Positions 11,075 to 23,536 of a stretch of 64,000 nucleotides of DNA are shown here, piece after piece. The DNA comes from Kalaharituber pfeilii (lineage: Eukaryota > Ascomycota > Pezizomycetes > Pezizales > Pezizaceae), in the NCBI GenBank assembly GCA_015179045.1, contig WHUZ01000030.1, positions 1-64,000 of the forward strand, in the 5' to 3' direction. The position numbers and the translations under genes are program-made. Under the pieces are notes generated by a model. It searched no databases, was not told where the DNA came from, and worked only from the letters and a program-made list of their open reading frames with translations. How positions within the stretch are numbered: the stretch's first letter is position 1; the number at the start of each line of letters is the position of its first letter.

Positions 11075-11758
11075 GTCCCACTTAACTAGGTTTCTAGGAA
11101 ACAGTGTCCGATATGGTTCTGGTTTAAAAGTGCGGGGTGAGTGGGCAGATATCATAGATATAAACCGCAAATATGGAGATCATCTATTTATATTTAGTTG
11201 CTTGTAATAATGCAATTACCGGTTTGGACATTAATGGATATCCCAGTTTGGATCTCCGTCCCACCACCGTTCCTGCATTCAACTATTTTGTTTCTGACAC
11301 GTGACAGTATACAAGTGCATCGATGCAGTTCAGGGTAACATTAACATCGACGCCATATGGATTTCCATCGACCATTTATCTCCTATAGACCCTCCCTCAT
11401 TTCATTTTCACTCTTGCATCTTCTTGTTTTTTCTTGTTAACATAATCAAGGCTTACAAGAGGCGATTGGTAAAACGAAAGTGAATCCTTTAATCCTTCCT
11501 TTCGTATGTGCTCTCAGGTACACTGGCTGATGGATACGATCTTGGTTCTCCTTGCGTGGTGGCGTGGATGGACTCAGCGAGATATCCAACGTTCTAACAG
11601 AATCAAACTATGACCATGAAACACGTCCTAACAGTGAAATGCACAACACTACACTCCCACAAAGCATGATTACAACCAACCAAAATCGCCATCGCTCAGG
11701 AGGAAACGTGCAGATAGGAAAAGGATGTAGTGCACGATCTGGCAATGCATGATACTAC
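11075..11758. other. intergenic, nothing recognised
   Basis: Only short open frames without recognisable motifs were seen. The stretch separates the third DNA element from the kinase-like remnant. Confidence 0.4.
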
Positions 11759-12320
11759 CTAAAAAGGTTTCTGCAGAATACTGATAATCTCTGATCCCTC
11801 CAGCTCAAACTGATATTCTGTGGTTTCCAACATATTCTGAAAGTCCAAAAGGACAACGCTCTTGGTCTCAAGGCCGCAGAGGACGTTATCTTTTCTTGCG
11901 TCTCCATGGACAATTGTGCTGGTATAAAATCCTGACTGCAGGTAGAATCATCCCTCTCATCTCGTGTCGCCCCTACACCCCCAGCTCATGCCAGACGTCA
12001 TCACTGAATCCCACACCAGGCATCTCCATGATAACAGCAAAGCCCTCTCGTTGTTTAGACCCTCCATAGATGATACGACTATATTAAGGAGGAACTCACA
12101 AATCTTCATGCCGGGCTGGCAAACACTTTAAAACGATAGGGAGGCCGTCAAACAGTTCACTGAAGAAGCATTTCTCGCCGGGAGTGCCGCGGATGAGGTC
12201 ACCAAGCTGCATTGCGTTGTTCCCGATGCCAAGGAACCCAGTGCCTTCGGCTACTTCAGTCTCGGGGTCAAGCACGTTCGTGTCAGAGCCTTCATGCTTC
12301 TTTGTGTCATAAAAGTTCAT
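11759..12320 (-). pseudogene. protein-kinase-like fragment
   Basis: Reading the minus strand, one frame gives a 74-aa piece from 12320 to 12096 ending LPIVLKCLPARHEDL. A second piece near 12060-11990 reads GFAVIMEMPGVGFSDDVW. A third near 11945-11759 contains VHGDARKDNVL followed by VVLLDFQNM. HGD-x4-N and DF are the catalytic loop and metal-binding motifs of protein-kinase-like folds (HGD variant rather than HRD). The pieces lie in the right order, but I could not join them with clean splice sites, and the N-lobe glycine loop and lysine are not visible. Either a small intron-split gene or, more likely, a decayed kinase-like gene. Confidence 0.5.
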
Positions 12321-14429
12321 ATCCCCCTTCGCCTAATTCTTCCTCCAAAACCACCGTAAGAACAGTAAACGAGGGTCCGAAGCTTGTGGAGCGCCAGGCA
12401 CAGTCCGGATGGGCAACTCTAGTCTCGTAGCCAGGGGCAACTCCAAGTCTCCCGCCGCATAGCAATGGTCAAGTTAACATCACGACAATATGGGCAGTCA
12501 TGTGTGTTCTCGTACAGACATGAAAATTTTATTTAAACATATACGTCTCTCCAATATATTTGCGTGGACCTCAATTCAATATACGTGGTTGGACATACTT
12601 TGTATCATGCGATATAAACAAAATTAATCTTAACTGTGTCAGTGTTCTCGTGCCCAGACTCTGCACGAGAACAGGTCGTTAGTATCAGGAACGTATCGTA
12701 TGCTAAATATTATTAGACTGCATCCATGCCCAGCTAGAGCCACCATCCAAGATAAGGTTAGTACTTTCGGAGGATACATGTAATTTCGCCACTCTCCTTT
12801 CTCCAAGATCCTGTTTTTTTTTTTTTGCCAAACTAAATCCCGAGGGCCTGGGGATGGAGCAAGTGGGTCGTCATACGGTAAGCAACATCCAAGTCCAGTA
12901 AAGTTAACCTAAATCATTGTTGGCCCTATAAGATTTCAGGACCCCTTATATTGAACCATATTGGATGCTGAGGTAGGACCCCAGGGACTAGCAGATTTTT
13001 GACGTGCCACGACCTGCTATTTGGTAAGTTCCAGATTGGTATTTCAACGTGGGGAGTTAGTACTAGTGGATGGATAATAGAGGTGGAAAGACCGGAAGAC
13101 GCTAGATTCATAACGATCCTCAGTGAAATTTTGTTTTTTCCCCCGCGTGGCTGCCATGGGTAAATGCAGAGAGAAGATCTTGATCTCCAAGACATGGGAT
13201 TTTGTATTATAGTGGATGACTGACACTACATGTGGAGCCATCAGTTGATGTATGTAATCTTGGGATGGTACTAGTGAGGCCTCTGCGTGTAACCAATAAA
13301 AAAAAAAAAATAATAATAATAAAAAAAAAAAATAGGAAACTTGGAGTCAGTCGGTGCGGGGACTAAATGTTCGCACTTTGAGACAGTAATTGGGTTTCGC
13401 ATTCTCCCTTCAAACTGGTCTCTGTTCCCAGTAATCGTCAAGAGAGGATGTTATGATAATTGGTCTGAGTCTGAACCAACACTGAGATCGACTGCTTGCA
13501 GCTGTTTACCTTGAGATACCCCAATTACTTCTATAGGCTTCATAGACAAATATCTCTTGTAAAATGCAGATGCTGCAATGAGGAACCAGTAACTGGGAGT
13601 ACTTTGTACTACCGAGTATACTTCTAAACTTGCTCTCTTTGGCCAAACCTTTATCATAAACGTGTCTGTTGATATAGTTGCTATATCAACAGGAGACTGC
13701 AGACCATTACTTGTAATACCATGCTTTCATCACTTATATGAGGATAAGTCATATTAAGAAGTAGATTTTGATGTGCAAAGCTAGGTCATTATCACAGTCA
13801 TCATAGAGGCAAGCGGCATATCATATGAAGTAGGATGTATTCAAGCCGAATATGACAGATTATCTTCAAAAGGGTACCACTTCCTCTTCCTACAGTGAGA
13901 AATACAGATTGCACTGCTAGTATATTTTTGATTTTGGGGACGATCTGATGCCTGCTAGACCCATATATGTTTGTAGGCATTACTTTTTTTTTTTTTTTTT
14001 TTTTTTTTCTGTGGGGTAGGGGGGTATAGTTCTTGAGGTTCATATGGTGTCTGAAAGGGATAATATTAGTGAGGGACAAGAAGTATGATATGTGATAGAC
14101 AAGGGTTTGATGCTACTGTTCAACATAAATCTACATACATACTTATGTATTTTGAACAGGCTTGGCAGAGTCTATCTTTCCTTTACCAACATCTCTTATG
14201 GCCATATCATAGATCAGTGAACTCCGTCCTTTGCCCCCTCTCGTTCTCAAGCTCCTCCACTACACCCCTGCTTTCTTATAGCTGTCAAATTTCCCATAGC
14301 TGCCCTTCATGTCTGTCAACTACCTTATATTAGGCCTCTCTGACCCATCAGCTATTAAGATTTCCCAACGATGAAAGTGGTTTCACGCCTCCTCAATGCC
14401 ATTTACGAACGGTATCCGTCTAAGTGCAA
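12321..14429. other. intergenic, simple repeats and hairpins only
   Basis: No gene recognised. The stretch holds a 10-bp inverted repeat (GTTCTCGTGC and GCACGAGAAC) near 12641-12673, a 12-bp one (CTGTTGATATAG and CTATATCAACAG) near 13665-13692, A/AAT simple repeats near 13298-13333, and a run of 25 T at 13984-14008. Confidence 0.4.
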
Positions 14430-14770
14430 AGTCGATCAGCTCCAAGCCTACTATTTTGATACTCCTCTCATATAAGATGGGGACCTAGGCCCTAAATGGA
14501 CAGAGGTAGGCTTTCGCATTGATTATGCCACCCATACTCTCTAACAGTAGCACTAATAGGAAGCTTTAGATAGCCTCTGTACGAAAGCCAACCCCATGCG
14601 AAAAACTAGGGACTTGGGGCAATTCTTATAACGTTTGATAAGAATAAAGTACAAGTTCTGATCAAGATGCCGGTGCTGTAAGGTAGGTTTCCCGTATCCA
14701 TATGCCTTGCTCCGGTAATTCTCGTACAAGCTATTCTAACTATCTAACATAGAATCGTTTAACAAGAGAC
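14430..14770 (+). repeat. degenerate copy of an unidentified coding repeat
   Basis: The stretch containing AGCCTACTATTTTGATAC and a GATGGGGACC-like block resembles bases near 22578-22620 by eye, including a following AGCTTTA/GGCTTTA segment after a possible intron acceptor. Both copies contain stops. The translated pieces (YYFDT..., DLGPKWTEVGF) match no family I know. I treat them as two remnants of the same dispersed sequence. Confidence 0.35.
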
Positions 14771-17700
14771 CACGATTGGAGCGGGTCGACAGTTCCCTTG
14801 GGTATTCTACCATTGCAGAATTCTGTGCCATCTGTGCCGAACCCTTTGCCCAACATCCCAAATCACGCAACTGCAAACCAAGTTGATCAACTCTTGCAGA
14901 TGCTTCTAGAAGTCCTACTGCCTTGCGCCAATGAGATTCCACATGAAATCTTGGCTGCTCATCCATATGTCATCGGTTACATAGCCATGGCTATGTGCAC
15001 CGTGACATTCGCTGGGTAAACATTATCAAGGAGAGCAATGGGCATGCTCGGTTAATTGATTTAGTATATGCAGGTCTTGAAGGACAGCCAGATGTGTGGT
15101 TAGCCTTAGCCCATTGGCAAACTTAATTCGGAGGGCAGTGCCAAAAGGAGACAGATATATATGGTTGGGGAATTGACGATGAACTATGCTTATCCTTGTG
15201 ACCAAGATGTTGGTGGGATTTCCGTGCAACAATACATCAGCATGTTGCACAAAGGTATTTCGGCTGAGATGGCGTTAAAAGATCCTTGGATAGAAGAAGG
15301 CGAGTATCAGTCAGAAAGCCTTGGCTTCGGCCAACGAAATGGAGATGAACACACGGACTTTATGTATGATCTTTGAGTGCTTGGTTGCCCTTTCTTTCTC
15401 TTGACTGGATGCGGATGGAGAAGTTCTTGTTCTTCTTTATTGATACTGCTATGCGAAAATCATGCGACTTTCTTGCTGAGGAATGGCGCAAGTGCTCCCA
15501 GGGAACAATATTGGGCGCAAATTGTAACATTGAGACTTAAAATGTCAGATTCTGGGGCATCAAGGAGCGCGTTTAGGAGACTTGCTTGAGTATTTTGAAC
15601 GAATGATCTGAGACGAGACGAGACGCATTGTGCAACCCAGCAGATTTGGACATAAAGATAGCGTACTGATAGAGAGTATTGTGGCACCATCTGACTCGGT
15701 TTACGGTTTCCATGGAGGGTAGCCACTGGATCGGAACAATGCCAGTCATGCTACGGAATCTTGTTAGTTGCTGCTAGGGTTGATCACTGGAATTCTATCA
15801 ACATCATTATCAAAGGGAGCTATCGAGAAGTTGTTCAGGAAGAATGGAGAAGCCTGCAGAGTACCTATGCCTATGTACTTTCAGAATTGGAATCCATGCT
15901 TTATGTAACGGTGCAATGGACCGGCAGTTGGTGATTAGATTGCCATGCGGCCTAGAGGCGAGCGGCTGTGGAGGTTGGCAGGGAGGTTGGCGATGTGTCA
16001 GGGTGACCGACGTTCCTGCGGACATCACCGTCTTGGAGGACGGCGCTGGGCCTCTGGTTAATGCAAAGGCCGCATCGCTTGATGGTAAGTAAGGCGTGAT
16101 TTAGCCGCTCTCGGCACGATAGGACACGATACGGTGGGCAGCCTCATGGACCGCGCTATCTTCACGTACCTAACGTTACATTCCGGCAATTGCACTCCAA
16201 ACTGACTGGCCTGCCAGTGCGAGCTGCATACATAGAACAGCGGAGAAGAACAGAGAAGTATCAGAATGGTCAATGGTCGTGAGCAGCCGTAACATACGTA
16301 CACGCCCTGGCGATGCCGGCCCGCGAAAGCGATGCAGAGAGAGGACATCAGCGCGGAATTGGAGCCCGCAGCGTGGTACAGCGCTGTGCGCAGCAGTATG
16401 CCAGAATTAGCGTTTCACAAAGGCAGAGGTTGAGACTAGATGTTGGGACAAATTGCCATACTCAAGCACGTCGCTTTCCCTGCCACCATTCATCACTACC
16501 AGACCGTTCAGCTAGAGTTCTCTGGGCTCCGCGCGTGCAGGGACAAAGAAGACCTGTCATTGGCACCCTGAATAGAACAGCGCCCTGAACAGCGCCCGCA
16601 CAGCGCTGCTGCATTCGACACATACATACTGCAGCACTCGGATTTTGCTGCAGTGCTGCGAACAACTTCCTTCCCCCATCCTTCCATACCCCAGATCCTA
16701 GCGCTTTGCATCTACCCAGGCGTGCATACTTATCCAAATCGATCAGTGACCCCATCATCCACATTCGCACCGCCCATCTTCATATCTCTCCAAGGCCAGA
16801 CTCGTCGAAGACGCCGCATCCGCTGCTTCTTTTAATATTCATCAACCTGCTCCCCAAGCGGAGGGGAAGCTGGTACTGCATTTCGCGCCTGCTCTGCGTT
16901 ACGCTTGCTCTCGGTACCATTGAATTGATCAAGTGCAGTTAGAGTCTGTCCACGGGTAATCACAAATAAAAACAGAAAAAAAAAGGCTCACCTCCCCAGT
17001 CACAAGGCCATAAGCCCAGCGCGACGGGAAACTTTGCAACATTTTGTTTAGTCAGGGCACAATACCCCAGAGGCTGCCCAAATATATAGGGCGACAGGGC
17101 TGCTCTGTGCCGACCTAGAACGTCCATTGTTTAAGCTGTCGTACTTGCATCCGGATTCCTTCCTCCCCACACTGCCCAATTACAACAGTAAGCAATTACA
17201 AGACCTGTACCTGGAAGCTTGATACTTTAATTTCCTAGTTTTCCGCTGCCCACTGTCCTGCGCCGCGTCCAATTAAGCGCATCAGTTGATTAATCTCCAT
17301 TTTTATAATTTTATTCCTCTTTTCTTCTTCGCTGGGCCCCTGAAGGACAAAGTAATAAAGCGAAGCCACAGTACGCGCAAGTTTGTTACCTGAGGAGCTG
17401 AAGAACAACTCTTACCCACGTCAAAGTCTTTTGATGAGAAGAACGAATACGTTTAACCTGCAAAGCTAGGTATGTCTAGATGGTATACTCTTTTTTTTTC
17501 TTATTCTCCTTGTTAAGGGCTTCTTCGAAATCGTCCCTCCATGCCCATAACACCAAGAAGTGGCAAAGCATCTTCGTGAACATCTCCGAACAAGCCAGCA
17601 AGCACTGCCTTAAGGCTTGATCGGCCTCTTGCGCCCTATCCGTTTTAGCTGGTTATTTTTTCTCCGGTACCCTCTCTGATAAATTGTGTCTGCAGTTTGA

Positions 17701-18300
17701 CGCCCACAAGCTTCGTCAGCGTGCCCGCTGTCAAAGCCCTCGTCCACCCTACTCGATCAAACCATTTGGTACTGCGAACCCGCATCTCGTCTCAATCCGC
17801 ACTACCCCCCCAGTTCAGCACCCTCGCAAGCTTATAATATCGCGTTACATCCAATCGTGTCTAGACTCACTGCGGTACGCTTTTAATTCAATTTAGATAC
17901 TTGGATTGGACCGCTTTATTGCCGTTGATCTGAATTTGAAACTGGCCCCTGTACCAACTATAGATAACCCTACCCTCTTCTGCTTCATTCTTTCGCATCC
18001 CTCATCCAGGTCCGCATTGTCAAATTAATAGCAGGAGAAAGTAAATTCAATCAAAGCGGACTCAACCCCGGCAATCATCTTCAGTCCCTCGTTTTAACTT
18101 TTCCTAAACCTACTACCATCATTTTCTTCTGTTCTTTCGTTTCCTCAGCAAAGTTTCGATTTGGAACTCGAGACTGGTGCCTGAGCAACATTTGAAACTT
18201 TCGGTTCTTATTTTCCCCGGCTGCACTCCACAGTAGTGTGTGCAGTAGGAGGGTGTTGATGCCATTCTACGCCTCCATTCCATCGCCTTCTTTACGAAAA
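14771..18300. other. long intergenic stretch upstream of SHO1
   Basis: Short open frames at 14798-15019 and 15161-15376 on the plus strand have ordinary amino acid composition. They are separated by stops and match nothing I recognise; they may be remnants of one decayed gene. From about 16600 on, the sequence has C- and T-rich patches and no coding signal. This last 1.5 kb probably holds the promoter and leader of SHO1. A short T run occurs at 17490-17499. Confidence 0.4.
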
Positions 18301-19361
18301 ATGAACGGTCAGGATCCTTCGCAGCGGGGTGGCAGGTTTGACTTCGGCAACATTGCTGGAGATCCATTTGCACTGGCGACAATTTCCGTGTCAGTGGTGA
18401 GTTATCCCTCTGCGTGGTCGATCGATGTTTAAAACAGGCTGACAGCGGGATGTAGTTAGCATGGTTGATTGCGACTGTCGGATCAGCTATTGCAGAAATA
18501 CAAGGAAAAGTAAACGGGTTTATATGGTGGACTATAGCATACCAGTTTTGCTGTGTTGCTGGGGTCACATTGGTAGTTGGATACGGTTCACACCAGCGTT
18601 ATTCCCTAGCTGTAAGTGTTCAGTGCACTAGTGAAGGATTATTGTGCTTACACTTACGGATTTTAGGTAGTTGGATACCTTGCAGCAGGTTTGGTAAACA
18701 CTTCTCTTGCAGCTGATCATCTAGTTGCCTCGTCACAACCAGCTCGGGAAGCTGCGGCGGCTGGATTCATATTGTTTGCAATGGTTGAAGTATGCAATAT
18801 AATCACTGGGGGCTAAGAAAGGGATTGGACTAGGGCTTTTCGAAGCTAACAAGTTATCATTAGATTATCTGGATTGGGTACTTCGGGCAAAACACTTCTA
18901 CAAACAATTACGGAGACATGTATGCTATGGCGAAGGATCAAAAGCATGGTGAACGATATGGCCCTTACGGGTCCAACCGGCCGGAAACCAGCACTAGTAG
19001 CCATAACACTCCTCAGATGTACACCAGTGCTCAACTTGGAGGAAACTTTGAAACCAGCATTACCAGGCCAGGGGAAAACAGCAAATATCTATCCGGGACT
19101 ACCCCACCAGCGTCTACGCCCACTCCCGGCGTATCGGCGGCCGCTGGCGCTGACCAAGAAATCGCTCAGCCTACAGAATATCCATATAGGGCTCAGGCTA
19201 TGTACTCTTATGAGGCGAATCCGGAGGATGCAAATGAAATATCATTCCAGAAACATGAAATTCTAGATGTGTGGGATGTTAGTGGGAGGTGGTGGCAAGC
19301 AAGGAAGGCCAATGGAGAAACTGGGATTGCGCCATCGAATTACCTGGTCCTGCTGTCATGA
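18301..19361 (+). CDS. SHO1: Sho1 high-osmolarity signalling membrane protein
   Basis: Four exons, all joined at phase 0: 18301-18396, 18456-18611, 18667-18789 and 18864-19361, give 290 aa, normal for filamentous fungi. After a short N-terminus ([20 protein letters not shown]) come four transmembrane segments with short loops, the last ending [11 protein letters not shown] linker of about 100 polar residues follows. The last 60 residues form an SH3 domain: [33 protein letters not shown] and a final [11 protein letters not shown]. Sho1 sits in the plasma membrane and couples osmotic and polarity cues to the HOG and filamentation MAP-kinase pathways through SH3 binding to Pbs2. The start is the first ATG of the frame that leads into the conserved FDFGNI stretch. 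Confidence 0.95.
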
Positions 19362-20109
19362 TATTCTTTTCTTCTTTCATGAGTGATTTTTAATCATGGT
19401 TTGGGATGGTCGGGGTGTTGGATCGTCATTTTATCGTTCAGGCTTTTTTTTCGATTACATACTTGGGTAATCCTCTTTTTGACCTTTTGCCCTTTGGTTG
19501 TGCTTTATTCCTTTTTCTTTGACTCTCACTTCTGTTTTCTATGCATTGATGATTCTCCATTTGAGAAATATAAAGGGATGGTACGGGTTACGAAAGCGTG
19601 AGGAACAATCTTCGGTTGAAGGAAGCGGCTGAGGGAAGGGAGAATGTCCTGCATTTAAGGCGCATGAAGTCCTGTCCAGAATTTCCATCAATCAACCTTG
19701 CGAATCATTCATTCAAGCTCAATCAATTAATCCGACTTCAAAAATGAAAAACCGTCAGAGCAACTGCAAGAGAGAGACCAAAGCAAAGCAGATTTTCTTC
19801 CGCTTACGTTTTTTATGCATTCTCATAGTATCGGAAAAAGATAAGCGGCCCTTTTGAGTGGGCGAAAACAGGAAGTTCAGAAGTGATGATATTAGATTAA
19901 GAGGATTATTAAACAGAGCGGAGCCCGAAAGGGCAATCTCGCGGTATAGGAAGTGCAGGAGCGAAATGCGACTTTGGAGGTTGAGCAGAGCAGGGAGGAG
20001 CGGTATGCAACATTGGGGGGAATTTGTCGCGGTATGCGACACTGGTCTGAAACTGGTTACTAGTACGAGACTAGATCTGAAAAAAGTATTGGTGCCAAAG
20101 ATGGGTACT
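19362..20109. other. 3' flank of SHO1
   Basis: T-rich downstream region. No gene recognised before the transposon border. Confidence 0.5.
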
Positions 20110-22381
20110 TACCAGTACTGGATAGGATACGATCTGCGGATAGGAAGTGACCGGGATATTTCAGCCTCAGGAGGCAGCCTCCAATTATTACTGTATCTCT
20201 TTCAATTGATGCTACTCACGTGCAATCACCTTCATATCATGGCTCGTATCAAGTAGAAGCTACCTCAGGTTGCTATAGCATTGAGGCATAAGAATCCAGA
20301 AGATAGTTTAGCAAAGTAGCAGGCTGTTTTGATACCAATTCGACTACCCTGAGCCGTCAACTACGAGGGTGTGAAGAAGGGCCGTATAGAGGCTCATGAG
20401 AGGCAGCAGTTTCTTACTAAAAGTGAGGAAAATGCACTCATCACTTGGACGACTACCATGAGTGAACTGGGCTTGCCAGTGCATCTCCAAATGTTAAGTG
20501 CAATGGCCGAAGCAGTAAGTTACCAGGACCTTGCTGGCACCGGCAGTTCCTCACTCGCCACCCCACAATCAATGCCAAATATGTTCAATACCTTGAGAGA
20601 ATACGGGTGAAGCAGGGCATGGATGTGGTAGCTCAACGTACATTTTACAAGACATTGCGTAATACTATTTGACATTATCATATTACTCCTGACAATCTTT
20701 GGAATAGCGGTGAGAAGGGAATTGTCATGGGAAATACCCATAAAAATCTCTGCAAGGTTAATTGTGCATGCTGGATCTGATCGTAAGGTCACAGTCACTG
20801 ATGGTAGTCATGAAGTAAATTTTTAGAATTATGTAGCAGACTTCGTATATGGAATGAAGAGTCACAAGAGGCCCTCACTTATATACATGAATAATGATAG
20901 GCAATAAGAGGCCAAATGGAGAATACAGCTACCAAGAGAGAAAAGATGAAATAGTGTTTGTTCGCCTTCAAACTATAACAGCCACAATATTTAGATCGAG
21001 ATAAGAGCAGTGATAATACCAATAGGAACCGCATGAAATAATACAATAAGCTGTTTCGTACCTAGCGCTCCGCCACCCAGTGGCGGATAGCAACTCGGGT
21101 GTACGTACGCATAATCTCAACAAGTCAAGAGTTCATCACGATGCTTGAGACTGTGAATGCTGTAGGTAAGTTTATACCACCATTTATTGTATGGCAGGCA
21201 AAAAGTCATCGGCGTAGCTACTGCGGTGAGGATGATGCACATAAGCAGCCAGCAACCTTTGGTTACTCTAAGAGCGGTTATATGGATGATGGCCTGGGTC
21301 TTGAGTAGATGAAGTATCACCTCGAGGTGCATTCACGCCTTGATACTGCATCCTCAGAGCCGCCGGCAGTAACCTCCGAACCAGCAACAACCACCACCCC
21401 CCCCTCCCCCCCACCAGCACCCACTCGAATTCCCAGAAGTGTGGGCACCCCCAACCTACCCAGCGCCGAAAGTGTACCTAACAGTTCTGCCAACTCTAAA
21501 GCTTGCTGCACAGGAAAAGATTGCAGCAGTAGCCACAAAGGAAAACAAGGCAGCAGACAAGCCCAAAAAATAGGCAGCCGCTGCAGCCAAAAAGGAGGTC
21601 ACAGCAGCTCGTGTAGCAGCAGCTGCTGAGAAAGCTGCCAATCGTGGGCGGGATGTGGGCGCGGACGTGGGCGAAGCTATGGAGGAGGGGCACTTGTAAT
21701 TGGTGTTGGGCAAGTGTCAGAGCTCAGGTAGGGGGTAACGGGGTGCGATAGAGCCTTCCGAGTTGAATTTTGCATCACTGGAGCAACTGGAGGTGTCTGG
21801 AAGAGAAGGCTCTACACCTATAGAGCTTGATTCGGAACCAGCTAAGTCAGAATTAGAGTCCTTGGAGTCAGAATCGGAGGTTGACGAGGTTGAGGCAGCC
21901 ATTCTAGTGTGAGAAATAAAATTTCGACTATATATTTGAAGGTGCGTACAGTGCCATACCGCAAAGCTCGAGCTTCTGCTAATCCTATGTTATAGTACAG
22001 TGTTTGGAGATAGCATCATGAGTAGAACTGTGATAGTGGAGGTGCTGTGTCATGGGTATGAGCTTATGGGAGCCGGAGGGGGTTATTTCGTAAAGGTGGT
22101 GAGATGTATAAAATTGTAGATGCTGAAGATGTAGCCTTTTCATTATTGATTCGGAATCAGCGCATTTGGTTTAGCCTATATTCAATTTATTGCATATGAT
22201 ATGTAACTCATATTCCTGGGAGATAATAACATAGTATCTACATTTCCGGGTGAGGAATGGTGCGAAATACCCGTTGGCTTTTAGTCCCTTTTTAGAGCAC
22301 GTGACACGCTAATTGACTGTTTAGTAAGCAATGAGCGAACGCCTGTCCTACCCACAGATCGTATCCTATCCAGTACTGCTA
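20110..22381 (+). mobile_element. Fot1/pogo-type DNA transposon with both terminal inverted repeats
   Basis: CAGTACTGGATAGGATACGA at 20113 recurs as its reverse complement at the right end (about 22356-22378). The repeats continue with partial identity for about 35 bp. TA dinucleotides flank both sides (20110-20111 and 22380-22381), the target duplication of pogo/Tc1-mariner elements. The element is about 2.27 kb and contains a decayed transposase on the plus strand. Its terminal sequence differs from that of the short TACAGT-type elements elsewhere in this window, so it is not their obvious source. Confidence 0.85.
20239..21660 (+). pseudogene. Fot1/pogo-like transposase, inactivated
   Basis: Starts with MARIK at 20239. 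Continuing through several stops and frame changes it gives ALRHKNPEDSL, then a Tc5-type helix-turn-helix segment (GRIEAHERQQFLTKSEENAL, TTMSELGLPVHLQML). Further on are KGIVMG, VIVHAGSDRKVTVTDGS and FIPPFIVWQAK, matching the region around the first catalytic aspartates of Fot1-type DDE transposases. The C-terminal tail is Ala/Lys-rich (AAAAAKKEVTAARVAAAAEK), also usual there. The core between the GYMDDGLGLEY region and the tail is missing. About 300 bases (roughly 20811-21122) interrupt the conserved block. Not functional. Confidence 0.8.
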
Positions 22382-23536
22382 TGATTCCGCATCCCAGTTG
22401 ACACCATCCCTCCCTCTTCGTCCTGATACCATACATCAGCTACATCATTGTTAGCTCCGAAGTAAATCAAAAGTTGCAGATAGTTTAGGGTTCCCTCGGT
22501 GTCATGTACAGGGCTCTTGTTGATGTCATCTAGGAATGTCTTAAGCTGGCCTGTGGACCTGTGGGCCTGCTAACCTCGAAGCCTACCATATTGATATTTT
22601 ATCATCTGAAGATGGGGGTCCTGACTTGACTGTGGTAAACTTTGGCCCTTTCCAAGTAACTCACATCTGCTAACATTAATGGATTTCAGGAGGCTTTACA
22701 TAAATTATGTGAGGATGGAGTGTATATGGTCAAGAATTAAGACCTGCGTAATTTCTTCTCTGGCAATTATCCGGAATTAGACAGACGCAAACTTCTGGTT
22801 CTGGTAAAGGTACCAGATGCAAGTAAGGGAATTAGAGGAGTATTTGCATGCATTCATGTCTTAGTTGAACCGACCAATCGTGAACAAAAATTACTCGACG
22901 AATCCACTGCATTACAAGCATTACTCAGCAAGTCTGTCTGGACCGTGAATATCGAACACCCGACTCTCGAATACTTCAAGATTCTATACGCGCGACGTAC
23001 CAGCCGCCTGCACTTGAGAATGATGGAGCAGTGCTCAACATATTAAATGACAGCGGAAAATACTCCCCTCGTAACGATCAAGATCTCCGGAAATGCTCCA
23101 GCTGTTAGTGTCAAAACGCAGCTTCAAGTTCACTGTATTTATTGAGACGCCATCGAAGCCCCTCAGCAAATGGACCTTCTCCAAAGAGTGTGAGCTCTAT
23201 GGCATTAGCAGTATTCTATTCCTTATTTGGCAATATCTATACTCGCTTTCGTTCGTCGCCCTTAAGTATAAATAAATAGGTGCGCGAATTCCCTCCTGTA
23301 GGTTTTGAAGTCAATTGAATTGAACAAGTGTCCTATGTCCAGTTCTTAACTCAACAGCCCAGCTCACAGTGTATTAAGTTTTTCGGAATATATAATGCTT
23401 TTACATACACGCCAAAAATTTTCAACCACGTACACAACCTTTGACATTGCTCTAAGTTATCATCCAACAAACGGTTTGAAGAACCCTAAGGCCTATGGCG
23501 ATCTTAATGCATATATTTATCGTCTGGTTCACAACA
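22382..23536 (+). repeat. degenerate coding repeat of unknown identity
   Basis: One plus-strand frame from about 22680 to 23045 reads EALHKLCEDGVYMVKN, then a stop, then LLVLVKVPDASKGIRGVFAC and on to LEYFKILYARRTSRLHLRMM. The upstream part (22578-22640) resembles bases 14440-14500. Stops break every frame, so this is a remnant. I do not recognise the family. Bases 23280-23536 show nothing further. Confidence 0.4.
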
